In this document: positions 46,632-55,536 of the stretch, in pieces
Numbering within the stretch: position 1 is the stretch's first letter
How the letters are laid out: each line of letters begins with the position of its first letter
Assembly (NCBI GenBank): GCA_020348925.1
Contig: CP070758.1
Coordinates: 3,263,260-3,327,259 of the forward strand
Source: Gemmatimonadota bacterium
GTDB lineage: Bacteria > JBHIER01 > G020348925
Reading direction: 5' to 3'
DNA length: 64,000 nt
The notes under the pieces: model-generated
Told to the model about the DNA's origin: nothing
What the model saw: the letters and a program-made list of their open reading frames with translations, nothing else
The model's database searches: none
Translations under genes and position numbers: made by a program

Positions 46632-47784
46632 AAGAAGATTCCAGCCCGATTTCATACTCTTTGCTGTAACCCTTATTCTCCTGGGCATAGGTACAATTAT
46701 GATTTACAGCGCGAGTGTTCCCTTTGCTGAAGAGCGATTCGGGTCCACCCATTTCTTTCTGTTTCGACATGTGGTGCGGGTTCTCCTGGGATTGATGGTC
46801 ATGTTCGTTTTGATCAGAGTCGACTATCATATTTGGGAGAAATTGTCCCTGCCCTTCCTCTTTTTGGCTTTTGCACTTTTGGTCTGGCTGCTCATTCCGA
46901 ACCTTCCCTTCACTTCGGAAGGCATCAAGGGGGCGAAGAGCTGGCTCAGATGGGGCCCTTTTACGCTGCAGCCGTCCGAGGTGGCCAAACTGGCCCTGGT
47001 GGTGTATCTTGCCGATTCTCTGGCGAGACGTCAGCTTCACCTGTACAGTTTTACAAAAGGGTTCCTGCCACCTTTCATAATCCTGGGTGCTGCCTGCGGA
47101 CTTATTATCAAACAACCCGATCTCGGGATGGCGGCCATCGTTGTGATGATCGGCATGATTCTGCTCTTTGTGGGGAGAGCGCGATTGAAACATCTGGCTG
47201 TCGTCGGAACGACTCTGGTCTCCATCTTGGCTCTGTTCGTGTATCGGTCGCCATACTGGTGGGGGAAGATCGTTGCCTTTCTCAATCCGGAATTGGATCC
47301 CAGGGGAATATGCTATCACGCCAACCAATCCCTGGTGAGCTTGGGGTCAGGAGGATTGTGGGGCCTCGGTTTGGGTCAGGGGCGGCAGAAGCTGTTCTAT
47401 CTGCCCGAAGCCCACACCGACTTCGTCTTTTCAGTCATCGGTGAGGAATTGGGATTTATCGGAACAATGATTGTCATGATGCTGTTTCTTGTCTTCCTGT
47501 GGCGGGGGTTGAAGATCGCGCGGTCGGCTCCGGATCTCTTCGGGTTTCTCCTCGGTTTCGGCCTGACCTTCATGATTTTCGGCCAGGCCCTTATTCAGAT
47601 CGGTGTGGCCTGTGCGGTTCTCCCCACGACTGGTTTGCCGCTGCCGCTGGTGAGCTATGGAGGATCGTCGATTTTGGTTTCACTGGCAGGGATCGGGATA
47701 CTCCTGAACATTTCAACACAGGCGGGTCACGTGCGGGTTCATAAAAGAGATATGAGGACACGGCTACAAGTGTTCAATCGGTGA
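46624..47784 (+). CDS. ftsW: Lipid II polymerase FtsW
   Basis: 386 residues from ATG 46624, overlapping the end of murD. It is a SEDS-family membrane protein of about ten helices that polymerises septal glycan with FtsI. Diagnostic segments are MIYSASVPFA, FTLQPSEVAKLALVVYLAD in part, KQPDLGMA, NQSLVSLGSGGLWGLGLGQG, LPEAHTDFVFSVIGEELGF and PTTGLPLPLVSYGGSS. The longer in-frame extension into murD (from 46435) has no SEDS similarity and is rejected. Confidence 0.96.
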   Translation: MVERRFQPDFILFAVTLILLGIGTIMIYSASVPFAEERFGSTHFFLFRHVVRVLLGLMVMFVLIRVDYHIWEKLSLPFLFLAFALLVWLLIPNLPFTSEGIKGAKSWLRWGPFTLQPSEVAKLALVVYLADSLARRQLHLYSFTKGFLPPFIILGAACGLIIKQPDLGMAAIVVMIGMILLFVGRARLKHLAVVGTTLVSILALFVYRSPYWWGKIVAFLNPELDPRGICYHANQSLVSLGSGGLWGLGLGQGRQKLFYLPEAHTDFVFSVIGEELGFIGTMIVMMLFLVFLWRGLKIARSAPDLFGFLLGFGLTFMIFGQALIQIGVACAVLPTTGLPLPLVSYGGSSILVSLAGIGILLNISTQAGHVRVHKRDMRTRLQVFNR

Positions 47785-47791
47785 GGGAGAA

Positions 47792-48934
47792 GTGTCTTTC
47801 CCTGGAGACCATCTTGATTGTGAAACGCTGAAAGTACTCATTGCTGCGGGCGGGACGGGGGGCCATGTGTTTCCCGCCCTGGTCGTTGCACAGGAACTTA
47901 TGAAGAGAGCGCCCACATCGAAAATGCTCTTTGTCGGAACTCGGAAGGGGATCGAGGCGTCCCTTGTTCCCAAAGCGGGTTTCGATATCACCTTCATTTC
48001 CATTTTTGGATTGAAACGACGGCTGGCTCTTTCAAATGTTCTTCTGCCTTTCGTGGGAGTGAGAGGTCTTGTTCAGAGTTTTCGTCTCATACGACGCTTT
48101 TCACCGGATATTGTTTTCGGGACCGGGGGATATGTGGCCGGTCCGGTCCTTTTGGCCGCGGTCCTGGGCAGGCTGCCAACGATGCTTCACGAGCAGAACA
48201 GTCGTCCGGGTGTCACGACCAAATGGCTGGCCAGATGGGTTTCGATGATGCTCCTGAGTTACCCCCAATCCCGAGTTTTCTATCGGAGAAAAGACAATCT
48301 GCGGGTGACGGGCAATCCGACTCGGATCGGTTTCCGTTCAAATGATCGCAAACAGTCACGTCTCCTCTTCGGGCTCAGGGAGGATCTCGACACGGTTCTT
48401 GTTTTTGGAGGCAGTCTGGGGGCCCGCAGTATCAACATGGCTCTTCTCGCGGCACTGGAGGGCCTCATGGCTGACGGATCCCTGCAGCTTCTGTGGCAGA
48501 CGGGGCTGGCCGATTTCGAGGACGTTAAAAGGAAAGCCTCGAAGTACGGGTTACGGGTCAAGGTTTTGCCCTTCATCGATTCCATGGTTGATGCCTATCG
48601 CAGTGCAGATGTGGTGCTGTGCAGGGCCGGGGCAAGTACGTTGGCTGAGATCACCAGGCTTGGGGTTCCGGCGATTCTCGTCCCCTATCCGTATGCCACA
48701 GGAAACCACCAGGAGCTGAACGCGAGAATTCTCCTTGACGAGGGAGCGGCCACAATGATCTTGGACCGAGCCTTGACCGGAGAAAGGGTCGTTCACGCCA
48801 TCCAACATCTTCTCCAGGACAGGGGGAAAAGAAGGCGCATGATCGAAAGATGTAAAGCCTTGGGATACCCGCAGGCTGCCGCACATATTGTGGGGGCCAT
48901 GTTTGAACTCGCAGGGGGCCAGGAGAAGCCATGA
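47792..48934 (+). CDS. murG: Lipid II synthase MurG
   Basis: 380 residues, GT28 family. It adds GlcNAc to lipid I at the inner membrane. AAGGTGGHVFPALVVAQEL is the N-terminal glycine-rich loop; HEQNSRPGVTTKWLAR, GGSLGARSIN and RAGASTLAEITRLGVPAILVPYP with NHQELNAR complete the UDP-GlcNAc site. The start is GTG 47792 behind GAGGGAGA. It overlaps murC by four bases. Confidence 0.96.
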   Translation: MSFPGDHLDCETLKVLIAAGGTGGHVFPALVVAQELMKRAPTSKMLFVGTRKGIEASLVPKAGFDITFISIFGLKRRLALSNVLLPFVGVRGLVQSFRLIRRFSPDIVFGTGGYVAGPVLLAAVLGRLPTMLHEQNSRPGVTTKWLARWVSMMLLSYPQSRVFYRRKDNLRVTGNPTRIGFRSNDRKQSRLLFGLREDLDTVLVFGGSLGARSINMALLAALEGLMADGSLQLLWQTGLADFEDVKRKASKYGLRVKVLPFIDSMVDAYRSADVVLCRAGASTLAEITRLGVPAILVPYPYATGNHQELNARILLDEGAATMILDRALTGERVVHAIQHLLQDRGKRRRMIERCKALGYPQAAAHIVGAMFELAGGQEKP

Positions 48935-50316
48935 CGCACGAGAGTAACAAAAACAAACATATCCATTTCATCGGCATCGGTGGCGAAGGCATGAGCGGAA
49001 TTGCAGAGGTGGTGGCCAACGTCGGGTATCGGGTTTCCGGATGCGATCTGAGGTGCAGCGAAGTGACCGAACGATTGCAGGAGCTCGGTGTTCATGTCTA
49101 TCAGGGACACGACTCTTCTCATCTCGGGGATGTCGATTTCGTCGTTTACTCGGCCGCCGTCAGTCGATCCAATCCGGAGATTGTGGAGGCTCAGAACCAG
49201 AACATTCCGATCATTCCCCGGGCGGAGATGCTGGCCGATCTGATGCGCATCAAATTCGGCATCGGTGTCGCAGGAACCCACGGCAAGACGACGACCACGT
49301 CTCTCATCGGCTCGGTGCTCACACGGGGGGGGCTCGATCCGACAATTGTCGTGGGGGGAAAGGTGAGGAGCTTTGAGGCGAACGCGAGATTGGGGGAGAG
49401 TGAATATTTTGTTGTTGAGGCGGATGAATTCGATCGGTCCTTTTTAAGACTGTCACCGTCCATTGCCGTGATCACCACCTTGGAGGCGGAACATCTGGAA
49501 TGTTATACCGATCTCGACGATCTCAAGTCGGCCTTTGTGGAGTTTGCCAATAAGGTGCCGTTCTACGGGTCGATCATCCTCTGTATCGATGAGGAAAGCT
49601 TGATGAATATCGTACCGAGAATGGAACGGTCGATTGTCTCGTACGGTCTGTCACCGGAGGCCGATGTGAGAGCCGTGGATATCGAGTTTATCAACTTCGG
49701 TTCCCGGTTTACGGTTGTCACAGCCTCGGGAGCAGCGGGAAGAGTCCAATTGCGTATCCCTGGAATTCACAATGTGAAGAACGCGCTGGCCGCTGTTGCC
49801 GTGGGGGGCGAATTGAAGATTCCATTTGAGACGATCAGGCAGGGGATTGAGGAATTCACCGGTGTTCACCGGAGGTTTGAGATGAAGGGAGTGGAGCGTG
49901 GTGTCACGGTGGTGGATGATTACGGACACCATCCTACCGAGATTCAGGCCGCCCTGAAAGGTGCACGGCACGGGTGGGACGGTCGCATCATCGCCGTGTT
50001 CCAGCCCCATCTCTACACCAGGACGTGGCATTTTTACCGGGAATTTGGCCGCTCTTTCTTCGATGCCGATGTGCTCGTCGTGACCGATATCTATCCGGCT
50101 CGGGAAAAGGAGATGAAGGGGGTCACAGGGGAGCTGGTGGCGAAAGCGGCCCGGGAGGTCAATCATCCCTCAGTCCTCTATATCCAAAACATGACCGAAG
50201 TCCCTGAAACGCTGTTCAAAGGACTGAAGGAAGGGGATCTTCTGATCACCTTCGGTGCCGGCGATATATGGACGGTGGGAGAGCAGATATTGGAAAAACT
50301 GAGAGGCCCCGAATGA
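48931..50316 (+). CDS. murC: UDP-MurNAc:L-alanine ligase
   Basis: 461 residues. First Mur ligase of the pathway: HFIGIGGEGMSGIAEV is the N-terminal fold, GTHGKTTTTSLIGSVL the ATP loop, VEADEFDRSFL and DDYGHHPTEI are MurC-specific, and FQPHLYTRTWHF follows. Position after murG and before murB is canonical. ATGA overlap at the start with murG and at the end with murB. Confidence 0.97.
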   Translation: MTHESNKNKHIHFIGIGGEGMSGIAEVVANVGYRVSGCDLRCSEVTERLQELGVHVYQGHDSSHLGDVDFVVYSAAVSRSNPEIVEAQNQNIPIIPRAEMLADLMRIKFGIGVAGTHGKTTTTSLIGSVLTRGGLDPTIVVGGKVRSFEANARLGESEYFVVEADEFDRSFLRLSPSIAVITTLEAEHLECYTDLDDLKSAFVEFANKVPFYGSIILCIDEESLMNIVPRMERSIVSYGLSPEADVRAVDIEFINFGSRFTVVTASGAAGRVQLRIPGIHNVKNALAAVAVGGELKIPFETIRQGIEEFTGVHRRFEMKGVERGVTVVDDYGHHPTEIQAALKGARHGWDGRIIAVFQPHLYTRTWHFYREFGRSFFDADVLVVTDIYPAREKEMKGVTGELVAKAAREVNHPSVLYIQNMTEVPETLFKGLKEGDLLITFGAGDIWTVGEQILEKLRGPE

Positions 50317-51239
50317 ATACCTGTGGCCCGCTGGCATTCATTGAAAAAAAGTGTCAAGGGCGTGTGCTTCACAACGAACCGCTTTCGTCTCACACCTCCT
50401 TCGGGATAGGCGGTCCGGCGGATGCCTTTGTGTGGGCCGACGGCGTGGAGGATGTGGAAATTGTACAGGACGCTGTTTTATCGAACGAGATCCCCTTTCT
50501 TGTGATAGGGAACGGAACAAATCTCCTGTTCCATGATGAGGGATTTCGAGGCGTCGTTCTGCGCCTCGGTCGGCACTTTAAAGGGATCGTAAGTGAAGGG
50601 ACACGCGTCACAGCAGGAGCTGGGGCAAATCTCTCGAAAACGTTGAGCTTTTGTGCCGAACATGATTTGGGAGGTTTCGAATTCGCAGTCGGCATTCCGG
50701 GTACTGTGGGTGGTGCGGTGTCGTCCGCAGCGTGGACGCGATCCGGGGGGATTCGGGATCGACTCTCGCGCGTCACCGCCATGGGGCCCAAGGGAGATGT
50801 CGTGACAAAAGATGCACCATCCCTGGGAAACGAGCATGGAGACCTCGTTCCGGATGGCTGTATTATTACTGAAGTCTCGTTTCAACTTGAGCCTGCGCCT
50901 GAAAATGCTATTCGTCTGGAAATGGAACGTCTTATGGCCCGTCGCAAACAAACGCAACCGTTGAACAAACGGAGTGCCGGCTGCGTCTTCAGAAATCCGG
51001 AACATCAATCTGCCGGTCGGATCATCGATGAATGCGGATGTAAGGGGATGAGGGTGGGTGGGGCGGTCGTTTCCGAGAAGCACGCCAATTTCATCATCAA
51101 CAGCGGTGGGGCGCGATCGGAGGATGTGCTCGAGTTGATCGAGCGCGTCCGGGAGCGGGTCCACAGCGCGACCGGTGTTCTCCTCGGATTGGAAATCGAT
51201 GTCGTCGATCCTTGGGGCGGTATGAGGAGAGATGCGTAG
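50313..51239 (+). CDS. murB: UDP-N-acetylenolpyruvoylglucosamine reductase
   Basis: 308 residues, FAD enzyme reducing UDP-GlcNAc-enolpyruvate to UDP-MurNAc. HTSFGIGGPADAFV, VIGNGTNLLFHDEG, EFAVGIPGTVGGAV and CGCKGMRVGGAVVSEKHANFIIN mark a short type II MurB. At the proton-donor position the usual Ser is replaced by Cys (SAGCVFRNP), a substitution also found in other MurB proteins. ATG 50313 overlaps the murC stop. Confidence 0.96.
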   Translation: MNTCGPLAFIEKKCQGRVLHNEPLSSHTSFGIGGPADAFVWADGVEDVEIVQDAVLSNEIPFLVIGNGTNLLFHDEGFRGVVLRLGRHFKGIVSEGTRVTAGAGANLSKTLSFCAEHDLGGFEFAVGIPGTVGGAVSSAAWTRSGGIRDRLSRVTAMGPKGDVVTKDAPSLGNEHGDLVPDGCIITEVSFQLEPAPENAIRLEMERLMARRKQTQPLNKRSAGCVFRNPEHQSAGRIIDECGCKGMRVGGAVVSEKHANFIINSGGARSEDVLELIERVRERVHSATGVLLGLEIDVVDPWGGMRRDA

Positions 51240-52074
51240 TACGAAAAAAATGTATTTCAATGAGATTGCGGTGAGAGAACCGAGACACGTCCTGCTCGCC
51301 CTTATCAAAGCCTTCAACCGGACGACGGTCGTAGTTACCGTGTTGGGGTTCCTGGCCCTTATGGGCCATCACGTCTACACGTGGGCTCTTCAGACGCCGT
51401 TCTTTGAGATCCAAGAGATTCGTGTGCGGGGACATCATATCATTTCCGAGGAGAGGGCCTTGAGCTTGATTGGGATCGAGGAGGACTGTAATATCTTCCG
51501 GTGCGATGTCGATGCGGTGGAGCGGAGGGTTGCCCAGGATCCTTTTGTGCGAAAGGCGGACGTGAAACGTCGTTTGCCCTCAAAGCTTCTCCTTTCGATC
51601 GAGGAGAGAAAGCCCTTGGCCTTTTTGGCCGATATGATCGGTATGGTCGACGACGAGGGCGTACTGCTTCCACCCATTGCTCCGGAACAGTGGTCCGATC
51701 TCCCGCTCTTGACAGGGATTGGGGTAGAAAAGATCCGCTTTGGGGAGCCGCTTCAGTCTGAGCCGGTAGCGTGGGCCGTCTCTTTTCTCAAGGCCGCGGC
51801 CGCATTGAACTCGAACGGAGCTCTTGAAATTACCGAGATCGATCTGAGCGATATGGCACATCCGCTTTTGTACGCCGGTGACAGGAGTGTTCCCGTCAGG
51901 ATTGGGGTGACGGGCTCTCTGTCACAATTGACCAGTCTTCCTGTCGTCCTGGCGGATTTAGAGCGGAAGGGGATAGAGGCCGAATATATCGATGTGCGCT
52001 TTTCGAATCAGATTCTTGTCAGGCCGAGAAGATTTACGAACATGGGGCTGGAATCAAAGGCAGTGAAAGGTTGA
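51232..52074 (+). CDS. ftsQ: Cell division protein FtsQ
   Basis: 280 residues: a short cytoplasmic tail, one membrane helix (VVTVLGFLALMGHHVYTWAL region, about 26-46), then a POTRA domain (FFEIQEIRVRGHHIISEERAL in part) and a beta domain with KRRLPSKLLLSIEERKPLAF, which is the typical FtsQ/DivIB core. FtsQ recruits FtsL and FtsB at the septum. The start overlaps murB by eight bases. It is followed by a 391-bp gap before ftsA, unusually long within this tight cluster. Confidence 0.9.
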   Translation: MRSTKKMYFNEIAVREPRHVLLALIKAFNRTTVVVTVLGFLALMGHHVYTWALQTPFFEIQEIRVRGHHIISEERALSLIGIEEDCNIFRCDVDAVERRVAQDPFVRKADVKRRLPSKLLLSIEERKPLAFLADMIGMVDDEGVLLPPIAPEQWSDLPLLTGIGVEKIRFGEPLQSEPVAWAVSFLKAAAALNSNGALEITEIDLSDMAHPLLYAGDRSVPVRIGVTGSLSQLTSLPVVLADLERKGIEAEYIDVRFSNQILVRPRRFTNMGLESKAVKG

Positions 52075-52187
52075 CGCCCAATAATCACACTAAAACTCAA
52101 GAAAGGAGAAAATTTCTTTTGATTCCAGCCCCTGATAAAACGTCTATGGAGAACAGCGAAATGGTTTAAACGTGAACATAAAAAATC

Positions 52188-52301
52188 TGAGCAGGTGACT
52201 GGCCAGGGTTCATTGACAAAACGATAAGCAAGCCTACCATTCCTGTCACATCACATTCTCTCTCCGTATTTTGTCCCTCTCAAATGGCCATAGCCTGCTC
52301 A
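52188..52301 (+). ncRNA. Hairpin-bounded element 1 of a tandem pair upstream of ftsA
   Basis: TGAGCAGG (52188-52195) and CCTGCTCA (52294-52301) are perfect inverted ends of a 114-base element. Near its 3' end is TTGTCCCTCTCnnnTGGCnA, repeated almost exactly in element 2. Inside, GACAAAA (near 52215) can pair with TTTTGTC (near 52268), and TGGCCA occurs on both sides next to the outer stem. It may be a cis-acting RNA or a protein-binding DNA site. The strand is assumed from the genes. No known RNA class is recognised. Confidence 0.5.
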
Positions 52302-52321
52302 GAGTCCTGACATGCCGTTGT

Positions 52322-52420
52322 TGAGCAGGTGAGTAGTCGGTGATTGTGACTATTCTACCCGTAACGCTTTGATGTTGAAACAATCGCCATTGTCCCTCTC
52401 TCGTGGCGAAAGCCTGCTCA
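52322..52420 (+). ncRNA. Hairpin-bounded element 2 of a tandem pair upstream of ftsA
   Basis: A 99-base element with the same ends, TGAGCAGG (52322-52329) and CCTGCTCA (52413-52420), a shared 5' GAGCAGGTGA and the same TTGTCCCTCTCnnnTGGC block. Internally GGTGATTG (near 52339) can pair with CAATCGCC (near 52381). The 3' arm of element 1 could also pair with the 5' arm of element 2, giving an exclusive alternative fold. It ends 45 bases before the ftsA start. Confidence 0.5.
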
Positions 52421-52465
52421 ACACCGCATGTTTTCTGCAGTACGGGAGGAGGAACGGTTTCGAGC

Positions 52466-53707
52466 ATGGGGAATGAAAACTCGGTCATTGTGGGTCTCGA
52501 TATAGGCACGACGAAGATCGGCGTCATTGTGGCTGAGATCGGTGCCGATGGTGAGGTGCGCATTGTGGGTGTCGGCACGAGCCCTTCGGAAGGGCTCAGG
52601 CGCGGTGTCGTGGTCAATGTGGAGAAAACGGTCCAGTCGATAAAGACTGCCGTGGCCAGGGCTGAGCGCAGTTCCGGGAAAAAGATTTCGTCCGTCTACG
52701 CCGGGATTGCCGGGGACCACATTCGGTCCATTAACAGCCGGGGTGTTATTGCGGTCTCCAGGGGTGATCATGAGATCACCCCCGGTGATGTGAGACGGGT
52801 CATCGACGCTGCCAAGGCCGTGGCCATTCCCATGGACCGAGAGATTATTCATGTTCTTCCGCAGGGTTACGTCGTGGACGACCAATCCGGTATCAAAGAT
52901 CCCGTTGGCATGGCCGGAGTGCGATTGGAAGCGGAGGTCCATATCGTGACAGGGGCGGTCACTTCGGCTCAGAACATATACAACAGTATTAGGAAGGCGG
53001 GATTGGAAGTGAAGGATCTCGTGCTCCAACCCCTGGCTTCGAGTTACGCTGTCCTGTCTCAAGATGAAATGGAGCTTGGTGTCGGACTGCTGGATATCGG
53101 GGGCGGGACGACGGATATCGCTCTCTTCTTTGAGGGAAGTATCCGACACACGGCCGTCATCGGCTTCGGAGGAAGAAATGTCACCAACGATATTGCCATC
53201 GGACTCAGAACGCCGGTGGACAAGGCCGAGGAGATCAAGATCGAAAAGGGATGCGCCTTACAGACCATGATGGACAAGGATGAGGTCATGGAGGTGGAAA
53301 GCACCGGCGGTCGGCCGTCCCGGCAGATATCGCGCAGCGTCCTGTGCAGCGTCATCGAGCCAAGAGTGGAGGAGATCTTCAGTCTGGCGCGCCGAGAGAT
53401 CAAAAAGTCCGACTACGCGGGCCTTCTGACGACCGGTATCGTCATCACCGGAGGATCCTCGTTGATCGAAGGTTCGGTAGAACTGGCCGAGCAGGTCTTC
53501 GACCTCCCGGTCAAGCTCGGAGTACCGCAGGAGATCGGCGAGACAATGGATGAAGTGAAAAGTCCGGTCTTTTCGACGGGAATCGGGCTCATCCATTATG
53601 CTCAAAAGCATCGGACGGGCGATAACGGATTTTGGGACATCAGTGAGTCGAACCCTTTTGAAAAAATTTTGGAACGTATGAAAGGCTGGTTTCGAGATTT
53701 CTTTTAA
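52466..53707 (+). CDS. ftsA: Cell division protein FtsA
   Basis: 413 residues of the actin fold; tethers FtsZ to the membrane. [17 protein letters not shown] is the first phosphate loop, [18 protein letters not shown] the second, and [13 protein letters not shown] the adenosine motif. The C-terminal amphipathic helix [18 protein letters not shown] is the membrane-targeting sequence. ATG 52466 matches the family N-terminus; GGAGGAGG is about 14 bases upstream, a little far. Start sites further upstream would lie in the tandem hairpin element. ftsZ follows 40 bases later. Confidence 0.96.
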   Translation: MGNENSVIVGLDIGTTKIGVIVAEIGADGEVRIVGVGTSPSEGLRRGVVVNVEKTVQSIKTAVARAERSSGKKISSVYAGIAGDHIRSINSRGVIAVSRGDHEITPGDVRRVIDAAKAVAIPMDREIIHVLPQGYVVDDQSGIKDPVGMAGVRLEAEVHIVTGAVTSAQNIYNSIRKAGLEVKDLVLQPLASSYAVLSQDEMELGVGLLDIGGGTTDIALFFEGSIRHTAVIGFGGRNVTNDIAIGLRTPVDKAEEIKIEKGCALQTMMDKDEVMEVESTGGRPSRQISRSVLCSVIEPRVEEIFSLARREIKKSDYAGLLTTGIVITGGSSLIEGSVELAEQVFDLPVKLGVPQEIGETMDEVKSPVFSTGIGLIHYAQKHRTGDNGFWDISESNPFEKILERMKGWFRDFF

Positions 53708-53747
53708 CACGTCACAGGCGTTTTGTGCAGCGAAGGAGGTGTTGCCA

Positions 53748-54941
53748 GTGGTCAGTTTTACTATTGCTGAGGAGAACATATCCAAGGCGAAAATGAGAGT
53801 GGTCGGAGTGGGAGGGGGGGGAGGCAATGCAGTGAACCGGATGATTGAGGCACAGCTCAGCGGTGTTGAGTTTATTGCCATCAACACGGATGCCCAGGTT
53901 CTGGATCTGTCACGGGCACAGCGAAAGATTCAGATTGGGAGGACGGGATTGGGTGTCGGCGGTGATCCGGAAAGAGGGAGACAGGCTATTGAGGAGGATA
54001 GGGATAAGGTCGTGTACGTTTTATCAGATACGGATATGGTGTTCGTGACGGCAGGGATGGGTGGGGGGACAGGGACAGGAGTGGCGCCAGTCGTGGCCGA
54101 GATTGCCAAGGACCTGGGAGCCCTGACGATCGCGATTGTGACAAGACCGTTTCTGTTCGAGGGGCGCCAGCGCATGAACCGTGCCAACGAAGGTATCGAC
54201 GAGCTGAAGGAACGTGTGGATACGCTCATCGTGATCCCCAATCAGCGATTGCTGTCCATCGTCTCCGAAAAGACGCCGCTCCGGGAGGCCTTCGGACTTG
54301 CTGACGAGGTGCTGCTCCACGCCACGAAGGGCATCTCCGATTTGATCACCGTTCCCGGGCTCATCAATCTTGATTTTGCGGACGTCAAGACGGTCATGGC
54401 GGAGATGGGCGATGCCCTCATGGGGACGGGATATGGTTCCGGGGAAAATCGGGCCGTTGATGCCGCCAAACAGGCCATCTCCAGCCCGCTTCTGGAGGAG
54501 GTTTCAATGGCCGGCGCCCAGGGAGTGTTGGTCAATATCACCGGAGGATCGGCTCTGACACTGTACGAGGTGAACGATGCCGTATCCATCATTTTGGAGG
54601 CGGCTGGGGCCGATGCCAATATTATCTTTGGCGCTGTTATTGATGAGGACATCGACGATGAGCTGCGGGTCACGGTCATAGCCACGGGATTTAACAAGCA
54701 AGAGCGACTCACGAAAAAGATTGAAATGGCCGAAACAAGATCCATGGATTACATCGGCACAAAACTCGATACATTGGAACGACCGACGTTCCAGAGAAAA
54801 GATGAGATACCGGCGTTTAAGCGGAAAGAGGACATTCAGAAGGAGATGATTTTCGAAGGTGAAGTGGAGACACCGTTTTTCAATACGGCGGATATGGAGG
54901 ACCTGGAGCGGCCGGCGTTTCTGAGGAAGCAGATGGATTGA
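53748..54941 (+). CDS. ftsZ: Cell division GTPase FtsZ
   Basis: 397 residues. The tubulin-like GTPase core shows [16 protein letters not shown], the tubulin signature [27 protein letters not shown], and the [11 protein letters not shown] segment. The GTG at 53748 lies eight bases after AAGGAGG (53733-53739); the GTG at 53739 overlaps that site and is rejected. The C-terminal region is unusual: ERPTFQRK (344-351), EIPAFKRK (353-360) and ERPAFLRK (387-394) are three copies of the motif that normally appears once as the FtsA/SepF-binding tail. Last gene of the dcw operon. Confidence 0.97.
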   Translation: MVSFTIAEENISKAKMRVVGVGGGGGNAVNRMIEAQLSGVEFIAINTDAQVLDLSRAQRKIQIGRTGLGVGGDPERGRQAIEEDRDKVVYVLSDTDMVFVTAGMGGGTGTGVAPVVAEIAKDLGALTIAIVTRPFLFEGRQRMNRANEGIDELKERVDTLIVIPNQRLLSIVSEKTPLREAFGLADEVLLHATKGISDLITVPGLINLDFADVKTVMAEMGDALMGTGYGSGENRAVDAAKQAISSPLLEEVSMAGAQGVLVNITGGSALTLYEVNDAVSIILEAAGADANIIFGAVIDEDIDDELRVTVIATGFNKQERLTKKIEMAETRSMDYIGTKLDTLERPTFQRKDEIPAFKRKEDIQKEMIFEGEVETPFFNTADMEDLERPAFLRKQMD

Positions 54942-54982
54942 TGAACTTTGAGGGGTTCTCCGGACCATCGTCCTGAGCGATT

Positions 54983-55095
54983 GGAGGGTTGATACGTATC
55001 GCTGATAAGACTATGATTGTCAAATAATCGAGGCAACAGAGCATACGAGACGTATCCCTCCCACTTGGTACCTGTGGATACGTCTCAGACAATCA
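54983..55095 (+). ncRNA. Structured, possibly bistable RNA in the ftsZ 3' untranslated region
   Basis: TGATTGTC (55014-55021) pairs with GACAATCA (55088-55095), enclosing an 11-bp perfect stem GAGACGTATCC (55047-55057) with GGATACGTCTC (55076-55086). Alternatively GGAGG-GTT-GATACGT (54983-54997) can pair with ACGTATC-CCTCC (55050-55061), which would open the inner stem. It lies between the ftsZ stop and a strong terminator. No known class recognised. Confidence 0.5.
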
Positions 55096-55142
55096 CATAT
55101 TTTCTTCTTCCTGCTATGCGTTGTTGAAAGTGCGTATTAGAG

Positions 55143-55171
55143 CGCCCTGGAGCTCACAGGGCGTTTTTTTT
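55143..55171 (+). terminator. Intrinsic terminator of the dcw operon
   Basis: CGCCCTG (55143-55149) pairs with CAGGGCG (55157-55163) around a seven-base loop, followed directly by eight T (55164-55171). A textbook rho-independent terminator for transcripts through ftsZ. Confidence 0.92.
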
Positions 55172-55314
55172 CGCTGTCGACCGCAAAGGCCAAGGCACAT
55201 TTCAATCTCTTCCCATCTCAAATTACCGACCGGAGAACTCCTGCACGATCGGAATCTGGGGGCGATTTTTCTCTTTTCAGATGGTCATCGTTGGTCCCGA
55301 ACCTGGACATGAAA

Positions 55315-55355
55315 AAGCAGAGAAGCCGCCCTCATCCCATGACCAGAGCGGTTTC
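55315..55355 (-). terminator. Possible intrinsic terminator of the TSP3-repeat cargo gene
   Basis: On the minus strand GAAACCGCTCT and AGGGCGGCTTC form an imperfect stem, followed by TCTGCTTTTTC. It resembles the hairpin at 59471-59510 in position and sequence (ACCGCyCT and AGxGCGGT arms). The T-run is interrupted. The rest of 55172-55490 shows no gene. Confidence 0.5.
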
Positions 55356-55490
55356 TTATCGCTCCTTCCATAATAAATGCGACGCACTCTGCTATGGAAC
55401 GCTTGGTCTCTCCTCCGTGTTGAGAGAAGCCCGTACCTTTACACGGGCACAGAGCAATACTACTTTTTGATTTTTCGATCCCTCGCTTTC

Positions 55491-55536
55491 GCTCAGGACA
55501 TGCTTATAGACTCTTCGACCTTTTGACTCTTTGACT
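55491..55536. repeat. 3'-flank repeat, copy 1
   Basis: This 46-bp stretch directly after the stop codon of the TSP3 cargo gene (GCTCAGGACATGCTTATAGA at its start, then CTCTTCGACC) is nearly identical to 59582-59626, directly after the restored stop of the other cargo gene. The likeness continues weakly into the coding region. Confidence 0.75.
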
